Below, in pieces: positions 46,682-60,200 of a stretch of DNA of 64,000 bases. The notes beneath the pieces were generated by a model. The model saw only the letters and a list, made by a program, of their open reading frames with translations, was not told the origin of the DNA and searched no databases. The stretch is from the NCBI RefSeq assembly GCF_963576615.1, contig NC_088708.1:49649196-49713195 (forward strand). The letters run 5' to 3'. The translations under genes were made by a program, and so were the position numbers. The stretch's first letter is position 1. The number at the start of each line of letters is the position of its first letter. Source of the DNA: Watersipora subatra (taxonomy: Eukaryota > Bryozoa > Gymnolaemata > Cheilostomatida > Watersiporidae).

Positions 46682-49600
46682 TCATTGTTGTATTTTTATT
46701 TTTTCTTCATAATTTTTGAGTTGCAAAATAAATCCAATGTTAGGATTGATGACTGGTCTCTTTGATCTAACAATCTCCCATGCAGCCTCATATGGTATTC
46801 TCATGTTGTTCATGAGGTAGGCAATGGTTATGGCTGCCGATCTAGAGACTCCAGCATTGCAATGTACGAGCACTCGGCCATCGCTTGCTTTCGCCTTGTC
46901 AATGAATGCGAATGCATCTGGGAAGTACACACTGAGGTCAGTGTCAGGCAGGTCTAGAATATCTAAGGTGAGATGTTCTAGTTGGGCTGGTGGTTCATAG
47001 TTAGTCAGAGGAGCCACAGATAATATGTGACTGACTCGGTGCTTTGACAACAGGTCTAAATCTGACGCAGCATCTACAGAGCCTAAAAATGTAAGTAATT
47101 ATATATTAATGGATGTCATATCATTTCACACACAAAATGCATGTTTTAAAGGGTTACCAAAAATGTTACCCCTGGTAAGCGATAGCAAATCAATTCGGCA
47201 TACAGCCTTTTGATGGGTGTTTCCTCGACTGCTGTCAATAACACTTGTGAAAATTAGCAAGCAAAATGGCAACGCTGTTCATTTTTAAGAATAGGATGTC
47301 ATATGTTCTGTGTTTAATCACTGATTTAATGCAACGACAATCTCACACCAGTGGAGACAAGAGACAAATGGTCACTGGTTCAATGCAGATCAAAATTTGA
47401 CCAAATGTACATTAGATCTGTAACTATGAAAGCCACTACTATACCATATTAAATCCTTGTCGGCCTGTGGTAGTCATTATCTTGGACACCGTCATTGGAA
47501 GATGGCCTGAACAGTGACAACCCTTGATAAATTTCACAACTTGTTTTGAGAAACCATTCAAAGGAACAGTGTTGTTACAAATGATCATAGAGTAAACCTT
47601 GCACACAAAAAATGTGGCAGCTCAGTAGAACACAGTGCAGATAATTTGTCACAGCCTATCATAGAAATAAGATACACTGGCTTGAATTACAAGACTATTA
47701 AAAAAATAAACTAGAATTGTTTCATCCAGCTAAAACCCTGCTGCATTGTTACTGTTAAAAATATCGAGTGACATCAGTGACACTACCATTAATTCGGCGA
47801 CAAAACGGCAGCTAGTGTAAAACTTGCAATGAATTATAAAAGAGCTCAGACTGTAGTTTTACAAATTCTTGAACATGTTTGCACCTCTAGAAAATTGCTG
47901 AAGTAAATTTTTCTACAGCTATGTGAGAAATTTAAAAAACAATGCATTTAGGAGTCGTTTACTCTTGTTTACAGTTGAAATAGTACACTCGAAGTAATTC
48001 GAGTAAGTCATTGAAAAACAAATCATTTGTGAGCTAGCTTTAAAGCAGAAAACTATCTGCTGAGCTATGTAAGAGTGGTGTGATTATAATCTATGTGAAT
48101 GTACATCATTTTAGTCGAGCAACTTAACATTGGCCATACAGCGTTGATGTTCATACCACAGGTTAATGTAAGGGTCTTGAAAAGAGCTGTATCATCAATT
48201 ATGCTTTATTCTACTGAAAATTGTTTTGAATAATTCCTACTTTAGGAAGGCGAATGCGTTGATCTCTTGTATATAAGTCCATTAGTATGCAACAAAAATG
48301 CATTAAAAGAATAGTATGTCTGCAGTAATGGATCTTATTACCATAAGTGATTAATCACTTAGCAAGCGTATAGTCAACTTATAATGTATGTTGAAAGTGC
48401 AGAAGCCAAGACAACACTCCAATCTTTCTTTTAGTACATAATCGTTGAAATTTTCATTGCTACAATTGTCGAAATCTACAGAACTGCAAGAGTATGTGAG
48501 CTCTTTTCAAGCGCGAATTATTATTATCTTGAAATTCCATCGCCTTTCTCTTCTTCGTCTTTAGTCAGTCTCTAATGACAAAAAGTTGGACAATATCATT
48601 TTGTGCTTCCCTCATGCAATGCCTTATATGAAAGCAATCTGTCACTCTCTTATTCAGTTACTTTGGGTTATTCAGTTCATTTGCTTTGAATGTCAAAATG
48701 TCATTTCTATTTTCATTGTGATTTGTTCCAGATCTCAAATGACAATGATAAAAACTACAAGTAATTATAGGCCATATTACAATAAATACATCATATAAAA
48801 CTACATAAAAATCTAGGTGCAAACACCTGGATTATATGTAAAAACTGAATTAATAAAGCAGTAATCTGTAAACGAGGCTTTGATTGTGACTTTATTTTAG
48901 AGACAAGTGAACGAAAGTGTAGGATAGGCAAAACACAGACAGTGATAAAAACATGTGACATAACTTCATCCAATTTCCACTAGTTTTATTATCTTAATTT
49001 ATATTTTTTTATTTCTTCTATGTTTTATTTTATGTTTTATTTGCAATTCTATCAGCCTTTTCTCTTCTTTACTCACTAAACAATAAAGTTTCAAAAAATT
49101 TCAAACATACGTTGGGAATTAAGTCGTCATGACAAATATTTTTTATCTTATATCATATGTTCATGACTGAATATATTTAAGCAGTTTTTATTTAATTGTT
49201 GTATCTGGGAACAATTTTCAGGTTTAGTAAAATCATATCAAGTTTCAAGTGTATCTCTTTTTAAAAACATCACTGATGTGACACTGTGATACCAGTCCTG
49301 TCTAAAAACATAACTGATGTGACACTGTGATACCAGTCCTGTCTAAAAACATAACTGATGTGACACTGTGATACCAGTCCTGTCTAAAAACATAACTGAT
49401 GTGACACTGATACCAGTCCTGTCTAAAAACATCACTGATGTGACACTGTGATACCAGTCCTGTCTAAAAACATCACTGATGTGACACTGTGATACCAGTC
49501 CTGTCTAAAAACATAACTGATGTGACACTGTGATACCAGTCCTGTCTAAAAACATCACTGATGTGACACTGTGATACCAGTCCTGTCTAAAAACATCACT

Positions 49601-51294
49601 GATATGACACTGTGATACCAGTCCTGTCTAAAAACATCACTGATGTGACACTGTGATACCAGTCCTGTCTAAAAACATAACTGATGTGACACTGTGATAC
49701 TAGTCCTGTCTAAAAACATCACTGATGTGACACTGTGATACCAGTCCTGTCTAAAAACATCACTGATGTGACACTGTGATACCAGTCCTGTCTAAAAACA
49801 TAACTGATGTGACACTGTGATACCAGTCCTGTCTAAAAACATAACTGATGTGACACTGTGATACCAGTCCTGTCTAAAAACATAACTGATGTGACACTGT
49901 GATACCAGTCCTGTCTAAAAACATCACTGATGTGACACTGTGATACCAGTCCTGTCTAAAAACATCACTGATGTGACACTGTGATACCAGTCCTGTCTAA
50001 AAACATAACTGATGTGACACTGTGATACCAGTCCTGTCTAAAAACATCACTGATGTGACACTGTGATACCAGTCCTGTCTAAAAACATCACTGATATGAC
50101 ACTGTGATACCAGTCCTGTCTAAAAACATCACTGATGTGACACTGTGATACCAGTCCTGTCTAAAAACATAACTGATGTGACACTGTGATACTAGTCCTG
50201 TCTAAAAACATCACTGATGTGACACTGTGATACCAGTCCTGTCTAAAAACATCACTGATGTGACACTGTGATACCAGTCCTGTCTAAAAACATAACTGAT
50301 GTGACACTGTGATACCAGTCCTGTCTAAAAACATAACTGATGTGACACTGTGATACCAGTCCTGTCTAAAAACATCACTGATGTGACACTGTGATACCAG
50401 TCCTGTCTAAAAACATAACTGATGTGACACTGTGATACCAGTCCTGTCTCTAATTAATCATTTCATCTTTTCTATTTCTTCAACTTTATAAAAATCATGA
50501 CATCATTTGATTTTAAATACATCCATATTAATTAACACAACTTTCACACGTAATCTTACTGATTTCTGTGGCAACATTAATGCTGTGCAAATGTTACATC
50601 TGTAAGCAGTCATCTATGTCATAAACCAAATATTCAAAAAAGTTTTTAATCACTATAAAACCAATCACCAATCATACATGCACTCTTCACAACTAAATCA
50701 CACTCCAACAACCATACTCTCTCAACCATATTTTGCCCCAAAAGTTGTCAGAAAATGCTTCCATAGTGCCAGTTGGCTACATTATAATCCAATTCATAGC
50801 TTTTCAGATTGCAAGCATCTCTATGATTTTCCATTAATATTAACCTCACATTATTATTATTGTATTATAATTATAACATAGTAATAATTCAAATAAAACG
50901 ATATTACTGCTTTTTTTAAATCTGATTTTGTTTTAGAAATCTCTTCAACTTATGCAGATTCCAACAAAAATAATGAATCACAGCGAAGGTTCATACTAGT
51001 GCATGATGAAACAACTCTGCATTGGGTTGCAGGTAAATGTAATACCTCACCCATTAGTAGGTATTCAGTTATGAGGCCCACATGTAAGTCTGGTTTCTCA
51101 TCCACAACATAGCCGGGACCTGGAGAGCTGAGATCTAAATTTAAATTATTGACGCGACTACGTCTGTTGCTTGCGACGTTATCATTAGGCCGAGGCTCAA
51201 CATACTGCACCCCATCCGCTCGAGTGATCAGGGTTGTTGTAGGCTTCAGCTCTCGCTTTTTGTTCTCCAAAGCTGACTCACTTAACCAGTTCAT
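46682..51294 (-). CDS. DUSP19: Dual-specificity phosphatase 19-like
   Basis: Two exons, 51294-51051 and 47082-46682, joined by a GT-AG intron with matching phase, give 214 aa (human DUSP19 has 217). DUSP19 is a small atypical cytosolic phosphatase linked to JNK-pathway regulation. The C-terminal catalytic domain has VLVHCNAGVSRSAAI, with Cys156 and Arg162 of the HCx5R P-loop, and LDLPDTDL, which supplies the general-acid Asp region. Before it come LHVGLITEYLLMGS and HRVSHILSVA, matching the start of DUSP19 catalytic domains. The start is the first ATG of the exon, with a conserved-length N-terminus. The 3968-bp intron (47083-51050) carries the 41-bp minisatellite. All key residues are present, so it should be functional. 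It converges on the Tudor gene. Confidence 0.9.
49257..50449. repeat. 41-bp minisatellite in the DUSP19 intron, ~29 copies
   Basis: The unit is about TAAAAACATCACTGATGTGA followed by CACTGTGATACCAGTCCTGTC, with CATCAC/CATAAC alternation. Rare variants GATATGACAC (49601 and 50093) and GATACTAGTCC (49696 and 50188) recur exactly 492 bases apart, that is 12 units. One unit near 49405 lacks three bases. Confidence 0.95.
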
Positions 51295-52142
51295 CGCTGC
51301 AATCTAGAATGTACATTCATGTGCCAAAAGGAAAAAACGATGTTTGTGTGCGAAATCAGCTTCTGTCCAAGATAAAATGAACATTGACCGTGTACCATTA
51401 TAGGTTTGCAAAACGTGCAATAAAAATATACAAATAACAGGTTAGGTGACGATGTATGGCTTTAAAAGTGTGAAGAAAACAAAGTTAATAATTTCTTATT
51501 CGTGAATCAGTACTAAATAGCATACTGTCTGCATTGAAAACTAACAACAATAAATATTTGGATGACATCAGTAATTAAATTTAGGCAGTCATAGAGCTAC
51601 CACATGTTTTGATGCTCAGAACTATAGCACAAATAGGCAGCCAAGTGATGGAAAGTATAAAATTTTTCCAGAAAAGACGGACAACTTGAAATTACAGTTA
51701 CTCCGGTAGAAACTGATCAAAAAACAATTTAGTATAGCCTATGTTAATATTCAATCTATAATAAAATTTTGTAATTTTTATGGGGCCCAGTCCATATATC
51801 AGCGTCTGTTATCTTAGCCTGCCATGTGTTAGGATTTCTACAATTTCTAGCTTTATCAACATTTCTTTAACTACAGTGTTGACATTTATTTAAACTTATC
51901 TGTTTACCAATTCATCATGTCTTATATTTATGCTACAAAATAAGGCAGTGAAAAAACGGCCGCATAAAATCGCAAAAAGGTGAAGTTCACTTACCTGTTT
52001 TAGCACTTTCCAAAAATGTTTTATATTTATTCAGTGTGTTACAATATCAGAAATTCACTAAACCCTTTTTACGCTTAGTCTGTAACGACTAATACTAGCG
52101 TAGCCTTAACCGCATACAATTACTACTCTTTAAGTGCTACAG
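51295..52142. other. 5' flank of the DUSP19-like gene
   Basis: AT-rich, no coding or repeat signal recognised. It presumably holds the minus-strand promoter of the phosphatase. Confidence 0.4.
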
Positions 52143-52402
52143 TGAAGTGGATTTAGGTTAGTAGGCTAAGAGAGATTGTCATATCCCTGACCGTCTTTTT
52201 TAAAGGGATCGCAACTGCTAACTTGTTGCTGTTTTGGTAAGGGAAAAATACCACTTCTTTTGGGACCTGACAAGTAGAAATTACCAGAGAGATGCAACTG
52301 TATTGCTGGTGCACTGTGGTGCTAGTATAATCGGAGATGCTGGTGCAATCTGAGAGATTGTCAGCCTTGCTGCTTATTGGAAATGATGCTTGCTGGTGCA
52401 CT
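52143..52402 (-). repeat. 3' LTR remnant
   Basis: Matches 54669-54795 and 55690-55870. Its start is lost in a deletion that fuses it directly to the reverse-transcriptase region near 52403. Confidence 0.65.
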
Positions 52403-54616
52403 TTTTCAACATCTTTTACTTGAGCTGCCAGTACCCGGATACACGGTCCAATGTTGAGAAGTAGATGCTACCTGACAGTGCATCCAGGCTGTTATCTATG
52501 TGTGGTAGTGGGTACGCATCTTTCCTGGTAACTGCATTAAATTTTTTTGTAATTGATACATAGCCTCAAAGAGTCGTCTTTCTTTTTAACGAGTACTACC
52601 GGGGAGCTCCAGGCGCTGTCGGCTAGTTTCAACAGGCCATGTTGCACCAACCCCTGTTTTCAATCTCTAGTCGCCGAAGCGCCTGTTTGATAGGCTGAGT
52701 TCCTGGCAGAGTAGGGATTTCGTGTGACCAGCTCAGTCACCTCCAAGTCATCTTCTCCTGTGCTAAACGTAGTTGCATACTTTGTAATCAGCTGTGTAAG
52801 CTTATTGGGTTGTTGTGTATTTGTGCAGTTTTTGGATGCTTGTTCCAGCAGAAGTTGGCTCACTGCCAATGGAGTGTTAGACATGGTGGATTACCGTTGT
52901 GGGGTGGAGGTTTTCGTGTAGTGGTAGTGATGATCTGTTCTTCCTCGAGACACCTAAACAGCCCGAGACTTGTGCCTGGTCAGATGTCGATGAACGTCCA
53001 GTGTGGGTTGATACACCATACTACTATTTGTCGATTGTTTCCTGAGACCTTTACTAGTGTGGAGGCAATTCTCAATCCACAGTCCTTGGCGCTGAAACAT
53101 TCCACGAGTCCAATTTGTGTGGTTGTTTTAGTGATGAGACAACACTCAAGCTAGCATTCAGAGTTGGCTAGAATACTTGTGAGCCGTTTCACTTGTACCT
53201 TCGAGCAAACTGGTTCACCGCTTGTACAAGTGAGGAGGTATTCTCCTAACCTGAGCATGCCTTTGTTCATCAGTAGCTGATATTGGAAATCTGTGAGAAA
53301 CTTCATACCAAGTATGGTATCTTCTGCTATGTTTGCGACTCGAAAAAAAAATTCTGCCGGTACATTGCGTATTTGGCATTGTAGAGTGATTTGTCCGTAG
53401 AGCAAGAGGCCGCTGTCATCCGTCATTGATGCTGTGATTCTTTGTGCATCGAGTCTGTCCTTTATTCTGGAGGATAGGTGGTCAAAAGCTCGTTCTGATA
53501 AGATGTTGTCACTGGCTCTGGTATCGAGTAGATAGTGGACAGATTTTCCACCTTCGATTTTGCCAGGTACGTATAGACAACTTTCATTGGCTAAGCTTTT
53601 GGCTTCTGGTTCCAGTATAGGTGTGTCCTCTTCACAGGGTTGTCTTGCCTCATGTTGGGTAGGTCTGGTTTGGTGGTCCTCGCTAGTCCAGGCCGAGTAG
53701 AACCAGTTACTGGGCCAAACAGATGGCGTTTCCCTACGGCTGCTTGCGGGTCTGTACTGTTATTGCCCTTAGTTTTTGGCAGTCCTTTTCCTAATGTCCT
53801 ATCTTCTCACAATAGAAGAATGCTCCGACCGTGTGAGTGGCTTCTTTGGTAGATTTGTTAGTTTGTCTCATCAAGTTAGCTTGGTTGGTAATAAAAGTCT
53901 TCAAGCTCTTTAGGATCATGTCTAGTTTCTCCGGTGAAATCTTTTGAACTTGTTCGAACAATGGTTTAGATCGACTATCGTGTTCACTCTAGTTTTGATG
54001 TCCAGTTGCAAGAATTTATCTGCTATCTGTACGGCATATGTTATAGTGTGGTGAGACATAGCGAGTATGTGTTGCTGTATCCTGGTGTGGTTTAGTCCTT
54101 TCTGGAACTTTTCCACAGCGGTCTAAGTTCGGAAAGTTTTGAACTGAGTTTCGAAGTTTAGTTTATTGATCTCAGCTCCGTAGTCATGTAGGTTCTGCTT
54201 AGGAGTGCGCCTGATTTGGTCTAGACAGTCTCTGGTTTGGCGGGCTGTCATGCCATACTGCCCCGCAAGCTGCTATAGAACTCTGTTGGTGTCTCCCCTC
54301 TCCCAGATTCGGTTGCTAGTCCGTCCAAACAGGCTTGAAGGTGTAGTGTGGTTTCTTTGGCATTTCAAAGGTTAGCTTTTGCTACGTCATTAAATTGTGA
54401 AATGAATAGCTCTACATGTACATCAGTAGTACCACTGAACTGAGGGGGTTTGAATTTGGGTTTCTTGGTAATCATTTGCACTAGTCTGGATAATAGCTCC
54501 TCTCTTGGGCTAAGGTCATTTTCCTTTTGTGTTCTTTGGCGCTCTCTATCCTGAATATCTTCATCCAATCGTTGTAGTTCATTGGGCGTATGTGTCGTCA
54601 TCCTTCTTCTTGGCAT
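52403..54616 (-). pseudogene. Gypsy-type gag-pol remnant
   Basis: From ATG at 54616, the Gag N-terminus has a charged helical region and PKFKPPQFSGTTD, the usual start of Gypsy capsid-like Gag. A zinc-knuckle remnant near 53800-53830 has lost its first Cys and contains a stop. The aspartic protease region (about 53150-53560) shows LLDTRAS in place of the catalytic DTG motif. The reverse transcriptase keeps its N-terminal fingers and part of the palm (SPVVLVKKKD, FSTLDRVSGYWQL) and ends before the YxDD motif. Stops and shifts occur throughout. RNase H and integrase are absent. The element cannot move by itself. Confidence 0.75.
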
Positions 54617-54668
54617 TCTGTGTCCTGGTCTTCTACCTTCGTGTCTTGGATCCCACTGCTGCCACCAA

Positions 54669-55870
54669 TGAAGTGGATTTAGATTAGTAGGCTAAGAGGG
54701 GTTGTCTGATCTCTGATTTTGTGTTTTAAAAATGTTACAACTCCTAACTTGTTGCTGCTTTCGTTAGGGAAAAATATCACTTTCTTTGGGTCGTAAAGGT
54801 TGACTTGCAACAAAATTCACATTATAGTTATTTGATATCAAAAGATTCACCATGTCTTACTATGTGTTGTTGTAGGTGCAACATATGTGGCAATGTGATT
54901 ACAAGCTCTTAAAAGCTCAAAAACGAACAATTAATCGCAGCCACACGAGACCGCCGTAGTTTGGATTCTCTTTCCAAAACGGCTCAAATGTGAGGTAGTT
55001 GTGGTAGATGGTTTCTGTTTACACTTCCATGCAACCTTATTCGTCAAAATATTTTCACAAATTTACTTCACGCGATCAATAAAACCATGTCGATTGTTCT
55101 TACGCGTCTGTTTTATCGTCATTGTAATGCTGTCACTTTTAGCAGTGATATCTTATAACTTACCGTAAAAATTCATTTATTTTTTTAACCTTACCTAGAA
55201 GGAGTACATATCATTGTCTGATAATCATGACAAGCCTGTTGGTCACCTGTGATAATGGAAAAGTGCTCCAAAAATTATTTTTGAAGTATTGGGTCACATG
55301 ATCAGATTACGACTTGACGATTAGTTCAAGCCGAAACAAAACTGTAAAGTAGCGAGCATCTATATTTGATACGGAGTCTTCGGTAAAACCCGAAGTGTTT
55401 GTCATAAACTAGTGCTACAATGAGTTTATATTGAGCTTTTTATTGGCCTTTCAATTCACGTGAGAACATAATGTGACAAGACAATAACCAAACTGTCATG
55501 GCTATGTCAGAGAAATAAACGGATTCCAATCTACGGCGGCTTTTCGTTTTTTAGCTTTTAAGAGTTTATAATCACATTTCCACATATCTGGCACCTACAA
55601 CACAACAGAGTAAGACATGGTGAATCTGTTGATACCAAACAACTGTAATGTGAATTTTGTTGCAAGTCAACCTTATTTATTAACGAATTGAAATGACCAG
55701 AGAGCTGCAACTGTCCTGCTGGAGCACTGCGATACTGGTACAATCTGAAATGCTGGTGTAATATGAGATATTGTCAGCCTAGTTGCTTATTGAAGATGAT
55801 GCTTACTGGTGCACTTGTGTTTGCTGATGCAATGTGTATGCTGGTGCAATGTGTATGCTGGTGCAATGCA
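54669..55870 (-). repeat. 5' LTR, split by an inserted element
   Basis: LTR sequence at 54669-54796 resumes at about 55675. The outer boundary beyond 55870 is not resolved because the other LTR is truncated. Confidence 0.6.
54797..55674 (-). mobile_element. TTAA-type inverted-repeat element (copy 2)
   Basis: 878 bp, about the same as 35326-36188 in inverted orientation, with arms starting AGGTTGACTTGCAACAAAAT at both ends. Inserted inside the LTR. The flanking bases no longer form a clean TTAA pair. Confidence 0.75.
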
Positions 55871-56956
55871 GGTGAAGTCGAGCTAGTTGATGTTCGTAGA
55901 ATGATCTAGTGAAGGTTGCAGTATGTCTTTTAATGTGCATAATAATGAACATATCCATACAGGCAGAGTATTTATATCTTAGAACACGGGCCTAGCAAGT
56001 TCAACCAGGTTAAAGAGAATAGCTAGGTACATAAGAGTTTATAATAAAAAACAGGCCCATCCTCAACATATGATTAGATAATGGCTACACATATAATGAC
56101 TACGCATGCAGAAACAAGGAAGAATTATGAATATGTATATTTGGTTATTTGTATCAGCCCACATCAACAGACCAGAAAAACATCATCGACTGAATTTAAG
56201 AGGTGGTACATCATTCAGCGGTGCACGTTGAGACTTATGAACATTGCTAATTAATTTCTGTTGAAAAATTTATTTTGTTCAAAATTTTAAGCCTCCAAAT
56301 TTTAATACAAAGTTTTGGAATGAAGCAAAAACTGATGCTATATAAGAAATTTGCATCGCGTTAACTCTTACCGTAAGAATATGTGTAAGGGTATCAAAAT
56401 ACAAGCATATTGTAACCAAACGTTTAATTTTATCGTATGCAAAGTTTCACATAGACAAACAACTTTGACTGACGTTTTACTAAACTACCAGAAATATCGT
56501 GTACGTACAAGTACAAAACAGGTAAATAAAAAGCGATGACTGAAAATGGCAATGACCTTTTATTCGTAGTTGTCTTAGCGGAGAACCAAGCTCCGTTTTA
56601 GGAGAACTCAACTTGGAATTGCGGAGTTATTTGCCCATCCCAATAAACTAGAATTCATTGGCGGAGAGATCAAAACTCTTCGTAACGCATGAAACTAAGA
56701 TCACGCAAAAACAAAACTAAACCTATAACTGTTATTATGTTGGTTAATATGTAGTTCGCTATAAGCTACAATTACCGAAAGTTGATTTTGTTTGCAATTA
56801 ACACAATTTCCTTGTTATTTTAATTTCTGCAATTCATTCACATTTTGATTTCCCAGTCATTAAAAGTTTACAAACATTTAAAAGCTTCACAATATCATAA
56901 TTTTGTAAAGATGTTTAATGTAATTTTGTGCCTGAAAATTTTATAAGGCTAATAAG

Positions 56957-57028
56957 AGTGCCTCCAATGATATACAGCCCCCCTGTATATCATTGGTGGG
57001 GCTGTATATCATTGGTGCCTCTCAAGCT
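56957..57028. repeat. Inverted plus direct repeat cluster
   Basis: CCAATGATATACAGCCCC is followed by its inverse CTGTATATCATTGGTGGGG and a second inverse copy. It can form alternative hairpins and lies about 240 bases past the peroxidase stop codon. Confidence 0.7.
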
Positions 57029-57074
57029 TCTGTATTGTTGATTATAGAATTACATAGTTTATAAATGCAGAATG

Positions 57075-57090
57075 TTTATTTTCATTTATT
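57075..57090 (-). terminator. Poly(A) signals of the peroxidase gene
   Basis: Two AATAAA on the minus strand (57085-57090 and 57075-57080), 175-190 bases after the stop codon at 57265-57267. Confidence 0.6.
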
Positions 57091-57264
57091 CTAACCAATT
57101 CATATGTAACATAAAAAACAAACACCAAGTAACGAAGACAATATTAAAAATATTTGCAACAAATTATAACAACACTAATAACACAAGAAAAACTGACTAA
57201 GCTTAACATTCTAAACAATTTTAGCTAAAGCACATGCCATAACGGTAAAGATAGTGTCATTTTC

Positions 57265-60200
57265 TTATGGAAAAGTCAAAACTTCAGCTGACTTTTCAAG
57301 CATCTTCACATAAACATTAGCGAAGTCTTCATGAAACGCTTTTTCATCTTGAGAGTAGCGGCGAACCTGCAGATACACAAGTAATATTCAACCGACGGAA
57401 TAATACGTTACAAACAGGATTTCATCTTTAAATCATAAGCAATACGAGTACCATATATATGGTTCTAAAAGAAGCAACAAGCATCTTACAAGGTTCATTA
57501 CTGTTGCGCAACAAAAATTCATCAGAGTGAAATGTTTGCTCAATAAAACGTAACAGACAAGGTTGTAATAGGCAAGTTTTGTTGCCCCATTTTATATTGT
57601 CATGATGGGTAATATCGGTAGAAGCTGTCTCAAGCTTCCAAACTGTAACAAGTGACTGGTTACAGTGACCACAACTTGATTTAATTTAAATTTAATGTGA
57701 TTTAGAGCAGCCAATGTTCGACACATGCTACCTTTATTAAAATATACAAGTTAGACTGATATAACAAAGAAAAAATAATAATTCGAGACTCACAAATAAC
57801 TCATAAAACACTTTTTTAACACAAAACTATTGCTAAATTTTTACAATTGCTACTTAATATAATATTACTTCATAGTTTTTAAACTCTACAAAAAATTAAT
57901 AGATAAATAGCATGTATTCTAAACCCTTTTTAGCTAACCAGTTTTACTAACGTACTTTTGGTATTACTGCCCCATCTTAGAGTCGCAGTCATACTGTACT
58001 TATAAATATATATGTTAATATGGTTCTTATATATGTGATAATATGGCACTTATAGATATATATATATATATATATATATATGATAATACAACACTTTTGG
58101 CATTACTGCACGACCTTAGAAGAGTGGTAATATGTGAGCATCAAAACATACAAACAATAGTAATTTAAATAGTTTAATTGTTGAAAATAACAGGATATAT
58201 TAAATGAGGAACAAAATTTTTAAGGAAAAGAAAGAAACCTTTATAATAATAAGAAACTGGCTTGTTATTTGTGCATTATTGGAATGTACAATCAGTTAAT
58301 TGAGGACAAATTGGGATTTCTTACTGTCGGCTCGTCAACAGAAGGAACAGTGCAGGAAGCCATGCTGGTACACGATGGCTCACTTGAATTCCCTCTTACA
58401 GTAAACTGTTTAAATGTCGCCATGTCAGCATTCAGCATCATGCGAGAGTCTGGATTGTTCCTATCCGCTGTCCATTGAACTTTTCTACAAAATTATACAA
58501 CGAGTACCCTTCAAAAGCGTGTAACAAACGCATTAGAAAAAATCTAGCACACACAGTTTTTTACAAACGCTTTTATAAACTAGTTTTTATAATGTAATAA
58601 AAAGATTCTGGTTGTAGAATGTAGACTTTCACTCACCATTGTGTTGAAGATTACTATACAGATAGATACACAAACTATGCATACAATATAAAACAATTCT
58701 ATGCGTTTTAATGCACAGTTTTTGCTGTAAGAAAACAACTATCTGTTTTCAGCACGATATTTGGAATAGCAAGTTATTAAGGACTTAACAAATAGACTAT
58801 GACATATATTCATGAATTTTCTTATGCAAGTCACTGTTTCACAGTAACAAATCTTCGGACCAAAACCTAAAGAGTTAATGAACAAAATCATAAAGCAAAC
58901 AAAGATATTTGTTGAGCTTATATTGATAAACAAAACTCTTCCATGTTTTTTCTTTGATGATACCGAATACAGTATGTATTCCGTTTATGCCAAAGTAACT
59001 ATTTAGATATCGATAACTAATTTTAGTATTCCAATGTTTTTGTCAACAGCCATTTTTTTGTCTGCCCTAAATCTGTTATTCACTTGTACAGAATAGAACT
59101 TTCTCAAATAGACCGAAACAAATTTGGAGAAGCTTCTAGTTCCTACTTTAAATAAAATTAGCCACCAGCTTCAGGAATACTCAGTGTATCAAGCCTTAAA
59201 ATTTGGCTTTACCACAATTAACGCTAATTAATAGGTATGTACACAAATGTGTACACCGTGTGTACACATTACTACACAGATATATAAGAATCGTACCCTC
59301 CTGGTCCAACCGTTGTGACCCAGTCAGTACCTAGAAGGCTCCTGTAATATGCATTGTCTAGTTTGTTGGGGCTGTTGTCCCACGGTCCATGGAAACCAGA
59401 ATTTGCTCCTGTACAACGCCCCAAAGAGTGAGCTCCTACAATCACAGCATTCAGATGGTAAGGTGTTATAATATCCTTCAACTTGAAAACTACCAACTAC
59501 TCTAAACATGGAATATTTTGTTCGCTAAGTGCAGAATTAGCTTTAGAATGGTAAGTCTAGTTATATCAATTATAACCTTCTGAAACCATGCAGTTGTCTT
59601 TTAGAGAAACTTGAAATGGAGTGACACACTTCAAACTATACTCTTATGAAGATTTTATTAAAGGAAAAACATTCTCGTGACTTGAAGATATTTACAAATT
59701 TGTAAAAATGCCTTTAAATTATAACATCAAAAATAAAAACTGCTATAGAAAATACGCAAGCTGGGTTTTTAATGTCTAACATTATAGCAAACACTATCCA
59801 GAGAAATTTTTTAGTAAAAGCATTCTCTTTTTTATGGACAAAAAAATGTTGTGTTTTATAGTTAGGCAAAAACTATTTTATTACAGGAGCATTGTAACCG
59901 TAGGCGCAATGTGTCAATTAATACGTCATTTAGGGTGTAAAATCGGGACAAGGGTATACAGTAAGAGCAATGTAATTGTAAGAGCCATCGTGGGCTTATG
60001 GTTAGATAATTGGTTTTCAAGTATGCGATTGTAATCTTTGTGAGTTCAAATCCAGCGTGATGTGAGCTTTTCATTCCAAGATTTTAACACCATAGCTGGA
60101 CATATGAAATCACACACAAACTTTGAGATTTATACGTATAAACTGAGCTGCTGGCAATACTAAAGGCCCTAACTGAAACCTATCACTTGTTGCAAAGAAA

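Larger units (their letters stand above)
52143..55870 (-). mobile_element. Gypsy-type LTR retrotransposon remnant
   Basis: Direct repeats TGAAGTGGATTTAGRTTAGT begin at 52143 and 54669 and continue with matching blocks (CTAACTTGTTGCTG, GGGAAAAATA, CCAGAGAG, GCTGGTGCA). The upper copy is the 5' LTR for minus-strand transcription and is interrupted by an 878-bp element. The lower, truncated copy is the 3' LTR. Next to the 5' LTR, read on the minus strand, lies TTGGTGGCAGCAGTGGGAT, a likely primer-binding region. Gag, protease and N-terminal reverse-transcriptase remains lie between. The far edge of the 5' LTR is uncertain. Confidence 0.75.
55875..57264. other. Intergenic stretch downstream of the peroxidase gene
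   Basis: May include the end of the LTR up to an unknown point. Apart from the repeat at 56957-57028 and poly(A) signals nothing is recognised. Confidence 0.45.

Noticed and set aside
58269..58478. Plus-strand frame of 69 codons
   Set aside because: Shadow of peroxidase exon 6 on the opposite strand.
59436..59496. In-frame KLKDIITPYHLNAVIV upstream of the proximal-His exon
   Set aside because: A good acceptor at 59436-59437 joins exon 4 (EAVALL) to GAHSLGRC in phase. The extra residues would duplicate the segment that exon 4 already supplies.
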